Shown here piece by piece: positions 18,197-29,594 of a stretch of 64,000 nucleotides of DNA. The position numbers were made by a program, and so were the translations under genes. The DNA lies in NCBI GenBank assembly GCA_001600495.1, contig BCKE01000070.1, positions 96,938 through 160,937 of the forward strand, given 5' to 3'. The notes beneath the pieces are model-generated. The model was not told where the DNA came from. It searched no databases and saw only the letters and a list, made by a program, of their open reading frames with translations. Source of the stretch: Pilasporangium apinafurcum. Its lineage: Eukaryota > Oomycota > Peronosporomycetes > Pythiales > Pythiaceae. Position 1 is the first letter of the stretch. Each line of letters starts with the position of its first letter.

Positions 18197-19393
18197 TCAG
18201 CAGTGCTGCTGGATCCACGGATGTTCCAGCAATTTTTCAAGCGAGATACGCTGTCGAGGCTCCTTCCGTAAGATCTTGATCAACAAATCTCGTGCCAGGG
18301 ATGACACATGGGGAGGAAACCGCAGATCCACACTAGCGATCCGCTTATACGTCTCAGTGTTGCTCTCTGCCTCAAATGGAGGTGTACCGACAAGGAATTC
18401 GTACATGAGAATGCCAAGTGTCCAAATGTCGACGTTCTCATCATGGGGGCGGTTCTCGATCATCTCTGGTGGCAGGTAATCCAGAGTGCCACACAATGTG
18501 GTTCGTCTGGATGACGGCGCATGCACTGACCAGCCGAAATCAGCGATCTTGAGCTCTCCAGAATGGCCGACAAGCAGGTTTTCCGGCTTGATGTCGCGAT
18601 GAATGACGTGTTTGCTATGCATATACATCAACGCCCTTGCCAATTCCTGTACATATAATGCCGATTGTTTCTCGGAAAACCGACCAGCCTTGGTCAATTT
18701 CTTGTATAATTCCCCCTGTGGTGCATACTCGATGATCAGATAGACACGCTTGGCATCGTAAAAGTACCCATACAGTCGTAGAATATTCTTATGCCGCAAA
18801 TGCGATTGGATTTCGATTTCACGGCGTAATTGATGCTCGACACTCGATTTCATCAACTGTTGTTTCTGAAGCACTTTCAACGCCACGACGTACTTGGATT
18901 TCTTCTCCCGCGCTAAGTAAACATTCCCAAATTTCCCTTTCCCCAGCGGTTTGCCAATATCAAAATCGCTCAACTTCCAGGTTTTGGTAGGTGTTGATGA
19001 ACTGTCGCCATGATTACTACTTCCAGATGTAGCGGAAGTCGTGGATTCGGAAGAGCCGTCCGAGAGTGTCGATGGTACCCCATTACGATGGTATGAAGCC
19101 GCTGTTTTCGTCTTCGACTGACCGGAGGCAAATTCATTCGCCTGACCACCACCAGCTGCTGTTGATCGATTGTGCGTACTGCTTGTCGACGGGTAATGCG
19201 ATTGCGATGTTGGCCCGTGGCGATTATGTGATCTCTCACTGTTGCCTGCTTTACTGTCGTGCTGACTGTACTTCTTTACCATAGAAGAGCTGCTTCCGCC
19301 TGCTATGACAGTGGAGGAAGAAGACACACTGTGCTGATACATATACGAAGACGCAGCGACACGATTTTCCTTATCAGCATCAAACCGTCGCAT
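18197..19393 (-). CDS. Aurora-type serine/threonine kinase
   Basis: Intronless, 398 residues. The Ser/Gly-rich N-terminal ~135 residues include DKENR at residues 6-10, a KEN box of the kind used for APC/C-driven destruction. The kinase domain starts [20 protein letters not shown]. It has VALKVL (catalytic Lys), [10 protein letters not shown] (catalytic loop), [11 protein letters not shown] (Mg loop with the Aurora-typical [10 protein letters not shown]), an activation segment [17 protein letters not shown] with the Aurora T-x-C-G-T-x-D-Y-L-P-P-E-M signature, and ends in HPWI. Aurora kinases control spindle assembly and chromosome segregation. The A/B subtype cannot be decided from sequence alone. 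It is divergent from MUS81. Confidence 0.95.
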   Translation of the reverse strand: MRRFDADKENRVAASSYMYQHSVSSSSTVIAGGSSSSMVKKYSQHDSKAGNSERSHNRHGPTSQSHYPSTSSTHNRSTAAGGGQANEFASGQSKTKTAASYHRNGVPSTLSDGSSESTTSATSGSSNHGDSSSTPTKTWKLSDFDIGKPLGKGKFGNVYLAREKKSKYVVALKVLQKQQLMKSSVEHQLRREIEIQSHLRHKNILRLYGYFYDAKRVYLIIEYAPQGELYKKLTKAGRFSEKQSALYVQELARALMYMHSKHVIHRDIKPENLLVGHSGELKIADFGWSVHAPSSRRTTLCGTLDYLPPEMIENRPHDENVDIWTLGILMYEFLVGTPPFEAESNTETYKRIASVDLRFPPHVSSLARDLLIKILRKEPRQRISLEKLLEHPWIQQHC

Positions 19394-19838
19394 CCTAACT
19401 GTTCACAAAAATATTGGTCGATGTGGGATCTACAGCGAATTTGGATTCCGTGTAAGTCTCAGCATACAGAACAGACAATGCAGAATCCATTTATACCCAC
19501 TACCGCACCGTGAAAGGCCAATGGAATCGTCTAGCGTGGCGCGTTTTCGTCCACGATGTTGATGTAACCCACTTGAACCAATGTGCTTTTGTCCTTCTTT
19601 CCCACAAGGACAAGCAAGTGCGGGAACTTTTGCCTTCAGCTTCGTTTGAAATTTTAAAAAAATACCATCGAATCGTATTTTAACAAATAAATTTCAAACT
19701 ATATCCGGATATACTTTGATAAAGTGACCAGTATAAGCTATTTTCAACAGCTTCAAAAAAAATTATCCGGAATATACACTGATGCGCTTGTGTGACGATT
19801 CATTTCTTTACTTTCACAATAAAATTGTACTGTTCAAT
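19394..19838. promoter_or_regulatory. Divergent promoter, Aurora kinase / MUS81
   Basis: 445 bp between two divergent cell-cycle and genome-stability genes. A stretch TTCATTTCTTTACTTTCAC at about 19799-19817, just before the MUS81 ATG, is loosely initiator-like. Confidence 0.4.
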
Positions 19839-22139
19839 ATGGAGGCAGGTGGGCATGGCACATCGATGCAAGCTACAAGTTCCTCTTCCGCTGCTAATGG
19901 CAACACAAGGAAACGCAAACGCAGTGCACAGGGCTGCGTGCATGACGGCAATGATATTATCGTAGAAGAACTGAAAAATATCTGCAGCAAGATCCGTGAG
20001 TCATCACATTTGGCATCCAACTACCAGCGCGCTATTGCGTCCATCCGGCAGCACCCTGAGATCATCCGCAATGGGAAAGAGGCCAAACAGCTGCGAAATA
20101 TCGGTAATTACATTGCCAATCAAATCCAGGCCATCCTACAAAAGCATAACCTGGTCAGTCATGTCAGTAGCAATGACGATGGTGGCGAGGGCGCAGCTTC
20201 ACGTCGACAAGTAGCATTGCAACCATGTCTGCCTCCTCCTCCAGCAACAGCAGTTCCAGCACATTCTGGACAGCTCTTAACTGCAGCAGCAAGCGTGAGT
20301 GTCGACAAACGATCAGTTGCTGTGTATGCACCAGCTTATGGCAAGCGTACGTCTGCAACCATGTACATGATGGTTTTCTTTGCTCTAGTGACTACTCTAT
20401 CTGACTGAATTGCTTTTAGAGCCGTGGTTTGTGTTGCTAGTGCTGAAACAAGAACGTGCGTTCTCTGATGCCGCTGCAATTACAGTCGAGTCCCTGCTGA
20501 GCCATATGCAACGCGCTGGCGTACGTTATGCTGTGATGATTCACTTGGCAGATGCATCCTTCCTTACGTGCCTGTACTTGACAACTTTGTTCTTTTTTTT
20601 TGTAGTATGATGGGAATCTGACCAAACTTAAGACGTGCCTACTTTCACTTTGCGGAACTCACCAAGTAATTCGAAAAACGGCCACAGGACTCGTGCATTT
20701 AACGGACAAGGGTAAACGCAGCACTGAACTGTGTCCGGGGTCTCTATCGACGACAACTTCTTCATCTTATAGCGATGCAACATCATTTGCTTCTACTACC
20801 ACTATTCGACAGGAGAGCTCACTTGTAGCCTCCATGCTTGAAGCTTCTTTACCGCTAGCGCAGAATAGTTCTCAACCAGCCAAGATATCAAAACCTGGGA
20901 TTGTGTGCATTGAACTCTCTGATTCCGAAAATGATGAAGGCAATGGAAGCCAGCCTACCATGGAAGAGTTTGACTATGGGTATGATTATGATCCAGACCC
21001 TGAACCAATGTCCGAACTAGCACCAACGGTTTCGCTTTCTGCAACTGAAGAAGTCTCATGTGAAGAAGAGGAGGATGACTGTGTGATCTCTCAATCGGAT
21101 GAATGGGAACTAGTGTTGATCTTAGATCATCGTGAAATTCTCTCTCGTCGAAATCGCAGCATTTTAGAGCGTAAACTCCTGGAACGGAATGTGACCTGCG
21201 AAGTGCGGGCACTTAATGTAGGAGACATGCAGTGGATCGCCAGGCGATATCGAAATGGTGACATCACAGGTGAGTCTGGCAGTGCAGATGAATGATTGTT
21301 GTGCTGTGTGAATGATCTTAAGGAAACTGTATTTGGACCAGAATTTGTCATGAATGTGATTGTAGAACGAAAGGAGGTAAAGGATTTGTCTGGAAGCATA
21401 ATCGATCGAAGGTAAACTGCTAATGCTTTGAGTTCTATACGCGAGCTCTTCACTTTGATAATTTACGCTTGCATACGCTTTTTTTAATGTTAGATACGCT
21501 GAACAAAAGCTTCGCTTGAGTGCTTGTGGACTAACACACGTCATCTACCTCGTCGAAGGATCGCTCACGCAGCAAACAATGGTCCGTTCCAGCGGACTTC
21601 ACACGGCGCTCTGTCGTACGCAATTACAGAACCATTTTTTTGTCCAACTCTGTCAAAACGCGGATGAATCAGTTAATTTTCTGACAGGTGTCCACAATCG
21701 GATGCTGTCCACGTTCCCATTGGGGAAGTGTCGTAATGCAGAGCACCACACACTCTCTCAGCGAAAACAGAGGTTCTTCCAACAATCAGCACCTACACAG
21801 GAACAGTTTAAACGATTTTTCTGCCATCCTGCTCAAACGTTTTCAGCGTTTAATGCGCAATTCCGGAAGAAGACGCAGTTTACCGTTGGCGAAATCTACC
21901 AACGGATGCTCATGCAAGTACCCGGATTGAGTGCATCGAAGACCATTGGACTAACCAATGCGTATCCGACCATTCACCAGCTCCGAAAGGCGCTGCTAGG
22001 ACGACATCACGAGAATAATCAAGTCGAAAATGTACGCTGTGGCGAAAGTCAACGACGTCTTGGCACAAGATCACGTGAGTATTTAGCATATTTATTAACG
22101 TCCAGCAACTACGAAGAGAATGTGTCTGCGCAGGAATAG
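19839..22139 (+). CDS. MUS81: MUS81 structure-specific endonuclease
   Basis: Exons read as 19839-20346, 20420-20520, 20606-21269, 21323-21411 and 21494-22139. The N-terminal helix-hairpin-helix region (HLASNYQRAIASIRQHPEII) is followed by a winged-helix-like part (THQVIRKTATGLVHLTDKG). The ERCC4 nuclease domain shows LILDHREI, NVGDMQWIAR and VIVERKEVKDLSGSIIDRRY, the ERKxxD catalytic signature. A C-terminal HhH (VPGLSASKTIGLTNAYPTIH) ends in RRLGTRSREYLAYLLTSS, which fits the family end better than the spliced alternative that would run to 22336. MUS81 with EME1 cuts branched recombination and fork intermediates. The 21269/21323 joint leaves a one-base phase mismatch. The gene is convergent with COG3, 36 bp between stops. 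The start at 19839 is preferred over an upstream ATG at 19782. Confidence 0.9.
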
Positions 22140-22175
22140 TATCCAAATACGCGCAACTCAATAGTTCAGATCAGT

Positions 22176-25005
22176 TTACAACGCTGAGAGCTGCTGGAGA
22201 AGGTGTTGGAACGCTTGTTCGCATGAACGTCGCTCCTCCTCTGTATAAGTTTGGTCAAGCAATACCTTCAAACTCTCCACAGCATCGAGTAAATTGCGCT
22301 GGTTATACAGACCAAAAGTTAATCATCAACACTTAACATGTCAATTTAGACTTGCAGACTGACCTGAACCGGCTTAAATAGGATGGCTTCGGTTGAGCTG
22401 TTGCGCAGATACAGGTGAATCGTGTTCAAAATGTCGGATAGTCCCGTCGTAAGTTGCTGAGAAACACTAGTCAGCGTCTTGTTCACGTGTTCAGAAGACA
22501 GAAACTCAAATTGTCGAAGATCGATGGGGGTTTGCGTCGACTTAACATGCTTCTGTTGCAGATCGGCGATTTGTTTCATCAGCACAAGTAGTGGCTGTGC
22601 GATTTGCTGCAAGACAGCGTCAATGAAAGCAGTGCAGCTTTTCTTCAGTTCTTGCTCCAATTCCTTCTTTACATCGGACGTCGTTTCCTGGATTTGTGGA
22701 ATCGCATTCGTAAACAACCCAACTAGACCGTTTTGGAGCGAAAAGCTAAAGATTGTGGACACGTCCGACAGGAGGTGATTCATCGCATCGGAGCTGCTGG
22801 TGAAATCGAGCGCCTTATTTGTGAGCGAAAACTTAATATCAAACGGTGTGATTTGTTCTCGGAGTGTCAAGAGATGCTTGACCAGGAACAGTGTGCCATG
22901 CAAAGAGCCCTTTAGTACCGTCAGATCAGCGGCCGCCATCTTCAGTGACGCTGTACAGATTTGAATGGCATCCTGCGCCAATTCTTCAAAGATCTCCATC
23001 TAATTTAATGATGAGCAAACGCAGCAACAAATGAAGGATGATCAATTAGTAAAAAAAGCAAAGCGTAAGCAACGAAATGATGCCATAGTACATACATTGA
23101 CAAAATGATAGACTTTGGAGAGACACAGCAGCGTATGTTCAAGCGACGGATACCACGTCGCATACATCGATCCACTGGTTGGGTTAATCAATTTGTTGGG
23201 GTAATCGAGGTCTTCGGGCGTCGGCGTGAAGCCTTCAATTTCATCTCGGATATATATCTGCATGCACAGAATCAACCGTTCCTGGCCATCTTGTATCATG
23301 CGTCGAAGCACTGGCTCGACAAACCCCACCACTGCAGCGCGAGGCTGGATTAAACTCTCAATCATCTCACTTTGGATCACTTGGATGATCTCACAGAGTA
23401 CCTCTAAGTCTTTTTGGACCAGCATTAACGGACGCACATTGTTGTACAATAGCCCACTCAGCTGGAAAATTAATCGTCTGTACGAAACAGAGCACGATGA
23501 GTTACAACAATTATGTGATAATAGTGAGGCTAAGCATAGCATATTACATACTCAAAAGGACTTTCATTGGCATCTTCATCCTGGTCACTGTCATCTTCGT
23601 CGCCATGAAACGAAAAAAGCGGGTCACTTGGCTCACGTCTAAAGAGCTTGACAAATAAATGAAATTCTGCCTCGCAAACGCGAATCAATTGCGCACAGCA
23701 AACCCGTAGCTGCCCAAACACACATCAAATGATTAATCCCTTAAAGCTACACCTCGCGACTTTTTATTCATTCAACGTACAAAGTTGACGATATCGGTAG
23801 ATCGACTCGTCGCTTCAAATGCTGCAGCCAACACCGTCGAGAGCAAATTCGCCCGCTGATCGGCGTACGCACTCGAGACTTCACCAAGCGTCTGAATATT
23901 TGTCACATTAGCCATCGGATTGGTCGCAAATCGATCCAATTGCTTTGCCACTGCTGTCAACGCCGGTGCCACGAGCTGGAAGTTGACATAGTAGGGCGAC
24001 GTCTCGTCAAAATCTAGCACTACTGTGGGCGTTGCGCCAGCAGTAGTACCCTTAATAAGCGCCTCCTGGACCGCATCTTTCGCAGCTTCCAGACCGCTGA
24101 TGGCGTAGTCCTTCAAGATTTGGATGCCACCTGTGGTTAACATGCGGTATGCCTCGATATAACACACGGCATCCTTGTATTCAATCTATGTAAGCACAAA
24201 ATACCAATCGACTGTACATTACAGTCCATCCAGAATCATTCAGGTCAGGAGCAAAGAGAATATTTACATGTTTTTCTAGGTAAGCGACTGAGGCATCAAT
24301 TTTGTCGAGCGCTTGTTCAAACTCTTTGGTGGTCGGGTCGATGTTACGCCTATGTTGAAACACTTGGACCGGCTGTTGATGTTGTTGTTGATGTATATTT
24401 TGTGACTGCGCTTGCGCTGCTGCGCCTGTGGTAGCGATAGTCGTCGGGGCAGCAAACTTGACGCCAAAGCCCAATGTGTGTGCAATCCCATCAATCGCCA
24501 AGAAATGCGGCATCGGTGCTGCAATCACTTCAACACGCGTGTTAAGCACTTCAACCTGCTGTAAAATATTCTCAAAGCTCTCATAGAGCGCCTGTGTCTT
24601 GGAGACAACCTGCGCATGGCTGGTCTCCATTTCTTCGACCAGTGCAAACGACTGGTGTGCATGTACATACATTTCCCCCCACTGTGTCACACATTCGTCT
24701 ACCTGATTTGCCAACTGTAAGAGCGACGGATCTATCGTCAATCGGTCCATTTTAGTGCCTTTATCGTTATGTGAGAGTGAAGGCAGATCTTGTAAATGAC
24801 GCTGAAGGAATGCCTTCAACGACGGCGCCCCCATCTCTTCTGGACTGATAGTGCTGTCTGGGTCCGCAGCAGTCAACGCGGAGTGCAGCAGTGACGCATT
24901 GTTTTGTGCCTGGAAATGAAGCTGCACCTTTCGCTCGAGCGAATGCAGCAGTGTGTCCTGCGTCACACTGAGCTTGACGTCCTTCACTTCTGCTGGCATC
25001 GCCAT
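22176..25005 (-). CDS. COG3: Conserved oligomeric Golgi complex subunit 3
   Basis: Six exons on the minus strand: 25005-24223, 24185-23781, 23709-23552, 23477-23096, 22999-22364 and 22298-22176, all GT-AG with matching phases, giving 828 residues, the same as human COG3. N-terminal coiled coil (SHAQVVSKTQALYESFENIL), a Gln/Ala-rich linker (QNIHQQQHQQPVQ), then the helical COG3 core: VAYLEKHVNILF, IEYKDAVCYIEAYRML, RRLIFQLSGLLYNNVRPLML, YPSLEHTLLCLSKVYHFVN, and the family-typical ILFKPVQ followed by a terminal helix RNLLDAVESLKVLLDQTY. COG tethers retrograde intra-Golgi vesicles. An ATG 13 codons upstream (25044) is in frame; I prefer 25005 but cannot exclude the longer form. Confidence 0.9.
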
Positions 25006-25230
25006 GCTTAGTATGTGCGGATTCCAAGCAACTACAACAGTCAAATATGCGAGAATGGAGGTAATATTTCATAATTAATATTTTAGTTTTATGTAATATA
25101 ACAGGAACCTTTGATATCAGATAATATTTGTATTTCTTCATGTTTTATACTTAAAAAGATACATTTTAACTATTTCAAGGTAGGAATGCAGACCTGGTAG
25201 CCTGGATACACATCCATCTCAGACATGGCA

Positions 25231-25461
25231 TTACTTGGAAATGGCAGTGGGATCAATAGTGGTCGCTTGTTGGTGAGTAGTAACTGAGAGTTGTTTGGTG
25301 GTAAGATCTTCGTCGGTGATCGTGGTGTTCTCAGCTGCGAAATCGAACCACGACTGAACGAGGTTGTCGAAGAATGAGAGCATGGAGGCTGTTCCATCGA
25401 TATGTGTCTGTATCATATTGACGAGCGAGTCTTGAGCGGCGGTAAGCGTACCGGCAAACAT
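25231..25461 (-). CDS. Small hypothetical protein
   Basis: A 76-residue ORF beginning MFAGTLTAAQDSLVNMIQTH and rich in Thr and acidic residues near its end. I do not recognise it. It lies 225 bp upstream of COG3 on the same strand. It may be a short gene, or the first exon of a longer one, but no convincing next exon was found. Confidence 0.3.
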   Translation of the reverse strand: MFAGTLTAAQDSLVNMIQTHIDGTASMLSFFDNLVQSWFDFAAENTTITDEDLTTKQLSVTTHQQATTIDPTAISK

Positions 25462-27215
25462 ACCTCAATGCTGCAGTAACGATATAGCAGGCTTGAGCTT
25501 GACTTGCTTTGTTTGGTTACGTAGGTACTATAGTAGTAAAGTCGTGTGGTAAGACGCACGTTGCAAAAGCAGTAATGACGTAGTGTCTACTCCAAGGTCA
25601 ACCATTGAGCGTTGTGCTAACAAACAAGAGATGTTTTCCATGTTTAATCAATCTATAGGACCGACTAGCCACAAAATTGTGAATACAAAGTGCGCCTTAT
25701 TAGTGGCAAGATGTTGCTACAATCTGAAATTCTTCATTACGATTGGTGATCGCCACGGGTGCTATGGATGGAGAGAGGATCATAGGCATATGCATCCCCA
25801 TGCCCAAGCTTCCTTTCATACAACCCCATCAACAATAGAGCCAATGGATAGTTCCTAGGTAACTAAGCTGATATTTCCAGAATCAGTCAGGTCGCTTAGG
25901 GACGCACAACATTAAGACTGCCACAAAAGGCAGCCGTTCGAATGGCGCCGGATTTTACATCTAGACAAAGGTAAATGATCATGTAGCTATCAACATGAAA
26001 GTACGGTATGTATTGACAGGCTCGAGGCAGCTTCGTCACAATCGAGCTATCTACAACTCTGTCAATGCACCTGATATGTTTTGTAAACGATATCAATAGT
26101 AAATTTTCGTTTATCAATTCATAACTATCTATTTTGAAAACTACACTACTTGATGAAGAAGTTGGCCACACTTTTATCCGCCACAGATATTGTCGACAGC
26201 TTTGGCAGCTCTGAGCACACTATTGAAACCCAGGACGCCCATTCTGAACATCCGTTCCTACTATAGCACATTCCACCCCACATTCTTCTAGTTTCCAACA
26301 TGAACGTTCAGTTGTGCATCCTTATCTCCCCCCTCTCTCTCTTTCCCTTGACATGCGCAGCTCTCTCATCACGAAAGAGGAAATCAGTTCTCAGGAAGCT
26401 AGTTCGGAGCGAAAGTGCACAGAAATCCAGGTACGTAACTCCGAACGGGGGATGCAGAAACTGACCACTGATTGCCTATCAAAACCATAAATTTGCACAA
26501 CAGCTGGCCACCCAAGGCTTGCGAAGTCGACAGGCGTCAGAGAGTCACGTCGCGCAATCTTCACGAAAATCCGTTTTGATATGAGGAAAGAGTTTCCCAG
26601 TCTTCAACGAAGGCGTTCATTGTAGTGTAGCACAGTATAGCGTGACGCTTTGTAACACTAGAGCCATGAACATCACTGTGGTTTCTTTCTAAAATACGCG
26701 TACGACTGTTGGAAACTTGAGTACTGTTCGATGAGTTACTTTCTTTGGCGGTTCCATTCTAACCGAACGGGTCACTCCCTGCGATCTATCTGTGCCGTTC
26801 GGAACCTTTTTGATCCGCATACCACCGTCATTTCCCATACCCTAAAATAACAGATTTATCTTGATTTTTGTATACTTATTATTTTAGGACAAGAGACACA
26901 CCACAAAACTGACATAACAGCTGGTGAAGTGAGATGATCTATGCAATGTCACGACCATTCCATCAACAGCTCCTCATACCCATGGAATCGTGCACTAACT
27001 CCCCCTTCTTCCTTGCTTTCGCCAGGTGGGGAGTTTCGCTTTTTCTTATGCCATTGGCTGAAACACATGGCTTTGTCGAACAAGGAAAAAAAATGAACGA
27101 ACAACCAATGCATCTCGAACAGCGGAGGAAAAGGTCAGCTGCACCACTTCCCTCCCCTGAATCAGTGTGGTCATAGCTCAATTCTCCAGCTCCAGCACAC
27201 ATTAACATACAAGTA
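25462..27215. other. Intergenic region upstream of the glucanase gene
   Basis: 1.75 kb with only short ORFs. The minus-strand ORF 25896-26171 includes GAIRTAAFCGSLNVVRP, faintly like one repeat of the 28-residue ankyrin type (G-A-x-x-x-A-A-x-x-G-x-L-x-V-V-R), so it may hold an ankyrin gene relic. The last ~300 bp before 27216 (pyrimidine-rich patches near 26300-26350 and 27000) should contain the glucanase promoter. Confidence 0.35.
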
Positions 27216-28571
27216 ATGTGGGCAAAAAGACTTGCTGCATTGGCTTTAGCTGCTGCTTCAGTGGTTGTCGCTGACGACTACACCTCCACGACCGACTTGG
27301 GCTTCAGTCAGCTCTCTGGTGGGGATGAAACGGACACGGTCGCTTCTGTGACGACCGATCAATACAGTACCTCTACAAGCAGCACCTCTAGTCAGTCGCA
27401 AGCGCAGAGCAATTCCGACCACATCCAGTACAAGATCCGCAATGGTGAGGTCACGAGCAAAGGTGTGAACCTTGGAAGTTGGCTCGTTGCTGAGAACTGG
27501 ATGACGAGCTCCGCGGATATATGGAAAGGCGTGAGTTCGACGTTGGCGTCGGCGGGAGAATACACGGCTATCACGCAATCGGCGGATCCCGATACAATCC
27601 GCTCGCATTTCGAGAACCATCATAACACATTCATCACCGAAGCCGAAATCAAAGCCATCGCCGAGGCTGGACTCAACACCGTGCGTGTGCCTGTTGGGTA
27701 CTGGATTGTTGGCTTTGACCACGATGATCCATCAGGAAAAGCTGAGTGGATGGCGTTTGCAAATGGTACGCTGAAATACTTGGATTTACTGATTAACGAC
27801 TGGGCCAAAACCCACAATGTCGCAGTCTTAATCAGTATCCATGCCGCGAAAGGATCGCAAAATGGAGCGGATCATTCGTCGCCGAGCGATATTGGCAAGT
27901 CTCACTGGAGTGATTATCAAGAAAATATGGAGAATTCCATCTCAGAAGTCACGTTCCTTGCCGATCGGTATCGTGACGAGCCGGCATTCCTCGGTATTGG
28001 ATTGCTGAACGAACCAAACGGCAATACCACGCAAGATGCACTCTATAGTTACTACCAAGAAGCATACCAAGCCATCCGTGGCACTGGCAACGACTGCGTA
28101 CTGACTGTCGCGCCGTTGCTTTATGAACAGAACCCTGGCACGATGAATGGATTTATGGAAGCACCAGATTACACAAATGTCTGGGTAGAATGGCATCCGT
28201 ATTTTGTCTGGGGCTATGAGGAAACATCGGATGATGATTTGATCAACGTCGCCGTCAAGCAAAAGTTCCAGGGTGATGTCTCGCAATGGAACGCACGTGA
28301 GAACCACAACCGCCTCTTCCTTGGCGAGTGGAGTTTTGCAACCTCGGGCAAGTTTGCCAACAACCAGGAAGGTTTCTACGAGTTCTGTGCCGCACAAGTC
28401 GAGGTATTGAATCAGGCAGGCGGCGGCTGGACGTTCTGGAGCTGGCGCGTCTATGGTGATGAGACTGGTACAAATGGCTGGTCACTGCGTAGCATGCTAC
28501 GTGATGAACGTATCAAACAGATCCTGCTGCCTAGTACAACAGATAACAGTACACAACAGTATCGCCTGTAG
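27216..28571 (+). CDS. Secreted GH5-family exo-beta-1,3-glucanase
   Basis: Intronless, 451 residues. A signal peptide is clear (MWAKRLAALALAAASVVVA, residues 1-19) and is followed by a Ser/Thr-rich linker to residue ~70. The catalytic domain begins KIRNGEVTSKGVNLGSWLVA, the family opening. The acid/base is Glu266 in LLNEPNG and the nucleophile is Glu371 in LGEWSFA. VEWHPYF and WTFWSWR are further GH5 exo-glucanase landmarks. These enzymes trim beta-1,3-glucan, the main oomycete wall polymer, so a role in own-wall remodelling is likely; action on host glucan or callose is also possible. There is no membrane or GPI signal at the C terminus. Confidence 0.94.
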   Translation: MWAKRLAALALAAASVVVADDYTSTTDLGFSQLSGGDETDTVASVTTDQYSTSTSSTSSQSQAQSNSDHIQYKIRNGEVTSKGVNLGSWLVAENWMTSSADIWKGVSSTLASAGEYTAITQSADPDTIRSHFENHHNTFITEAEIKAIAEAGLNTVRVPVGYWIVGFDHDDPSGKAEWMAFANGTLKYLDLLINDWAKTHNVAVLISIHAAKGSQNGADHSSPSDIGKSHWSDYQENMENSISEVTFLADRYRDEPAFLGIGLLNEPNGNTTQDALYSYYQEAYQAIRGTGNDCVLTVAPLLYEQNPGTMNGFMEAPDYTNVWVEWHPYFVWGYEETSDDDLINVAVKQKFQGDVSQWNARENHNRLFLGEWSFATSGKFANNQEGFYEFCAAQVEVLNQAGGGWTFWSWRVYGDETGTNGWSLRSMLRDERIKQILLPSTTDNSTQQYRL

Positions 28572-28855
28572 CTGTCATCAAATGCAGTCAACTCACCGCG
28601 TGATGGACTGATTCAGTAGTAACACAACACATAGAGAGTATGCTTGTCCGTTTGGTTATATTTTTTTAACCTTTATTCCTGCACTTCTCCCACCTGTGGG
28701 ATATACTTTGACGTGATTTTTTCCTCTCTGTTGATAGAAGCAGAAACTTGTTTCCAATTATCCGCAATAAGCGCCATTCTCCTTTTCAAGAACGGATGCG
28801 AAGCGATGACAGTGCATTCCCGAGGAGATCGAGTGCGTAGAGAATCAAAGTGACT

Positions 28856-29050
28856 NNNNNNNNNNNNNNNNNNNNNNNNNNNNNNNNNNNNNNNNNNNNN
28901 NNNNNNNNNNNNNNNNNNNNNNNNNNNNNNNNNNNNNNNNNNNNNNNNNNNNNNNNNNNNNNNNNNNNNNNNNNNNNNNNNNNNNNNNNNNNNNNNNNNN
29001 NNNNNNNNNNNNNNNNNNNNNNNNNNNNNNNNNNNNNNNNNNNNNNNNNN
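28856..29050. other. Assembly gap (195 N) inside Fanzor copy 2
   Basis: 195 unknown bases. The equivalent interval in copy 1 is about 103 bp, so either the gap size is only an estimate or copy 2 holds extra sequence. Translations across it are meaningless. Confidence 0.98.
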
Positions 29051-29170
29051 GGAGAATCAACCACACGATCGAGCATCAGAAATTCTTTCAATGCCCTCAC
29101 TGCAAGTTTGTTCTCGATAGGAATGTCAATGCTGCGAGGAACATCTTTGTTAAGAATGAACACCTACTTT

Positions 29171-29255
29171 CCTGGACTCGATGAGTCCAGGTGTCATAGA
29201 CGCCTACTCTGCCGTGTCTAGTCTAAGCTAGCTTTTGTTAGTTAAGTCGGACCCA
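29171..29255 (+). ncRNA. Candidate Fanzor omega-RNA / 3' structured end, copy 2
   Basis: Hairpin GGTGTC-ata-GACGCC at 29190-29204, preceded by the 9-bp stem CCTGGACTC/GAGTCCAGG at 29171-29191, then the shared block ending AGTTAAGTCGGACCC. Confidence 0.5.
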
Positions 29256-29262
29256 AGCAACA

Positions 29263-29594
29263 GCGGTTAAGAAAGCAATGTCACTCGTCTATCAATCATA
29301 AAATGCAGCTATTTGATGACGTTGAGCTTATCCATTCGTTGTATGTAGTCAAAGGTGATGGATGAGAAAGTCTACTTTCCCGTGCATCCTCCTCCAAGTA
29401 CTACAACACTTTATTGATGTGTTGCACTGCGTTCATGAAATGAGTACTTCGATCTGTCTACCAACAGTCTGCAGCCAAAAATGTATTTTAGATCAAAGGT
29501 TTATTTTGCTATATAATCAAAATAAAAAATAATATGCAAGCGTTGATGATCTATCCTCGTATGGCGCATGGTTTAGACAATGCAGTCCCTAAGT
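29263..29594. other. Intergenic region
   Basis: About 330 bp, AT-rich, between Fanzor copy 2 and the 3' end of the membrane-protein gene. Nothing recognised; it probably contains the latter's 3' UTR. Confidence 0.4.

Larger units (their letters stand above)
28659..29262 (+). mobile_element. Fanzor (eukaryotic TnpB-like) element fragment, copy 2, with assembly gap
   Basis: This is nearly identical to copy 1 and in the opposite orientation. The 5' part (28659-28855) differs from copy 1 at about two bases. A run of N replaces the middle. The 3' part encodes RINHTIEHQKFFQCPHCKFV and LDRNVNAARNIFVKNEH on the plus strand, then the conserved 3' end up to GTCGGACCC at 29247-29255. Near-identity of two copies 15 kb apart points to recent movement or duplication. 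Confidence 0.75.

Noticed and set aside
22134-22336. Spliced C-terminal extension of MUS81 as the main form
   Set aside because: The unspliced end LGTRSREYLAYLLTSS aligns better with the family end, and the extension is antisense to COG3 coding sequence.
28786-29163. ORFs spanning the N gap
   Set aside because: The translation is mostly unknown residues; frame continuity across the gap is not evidence.
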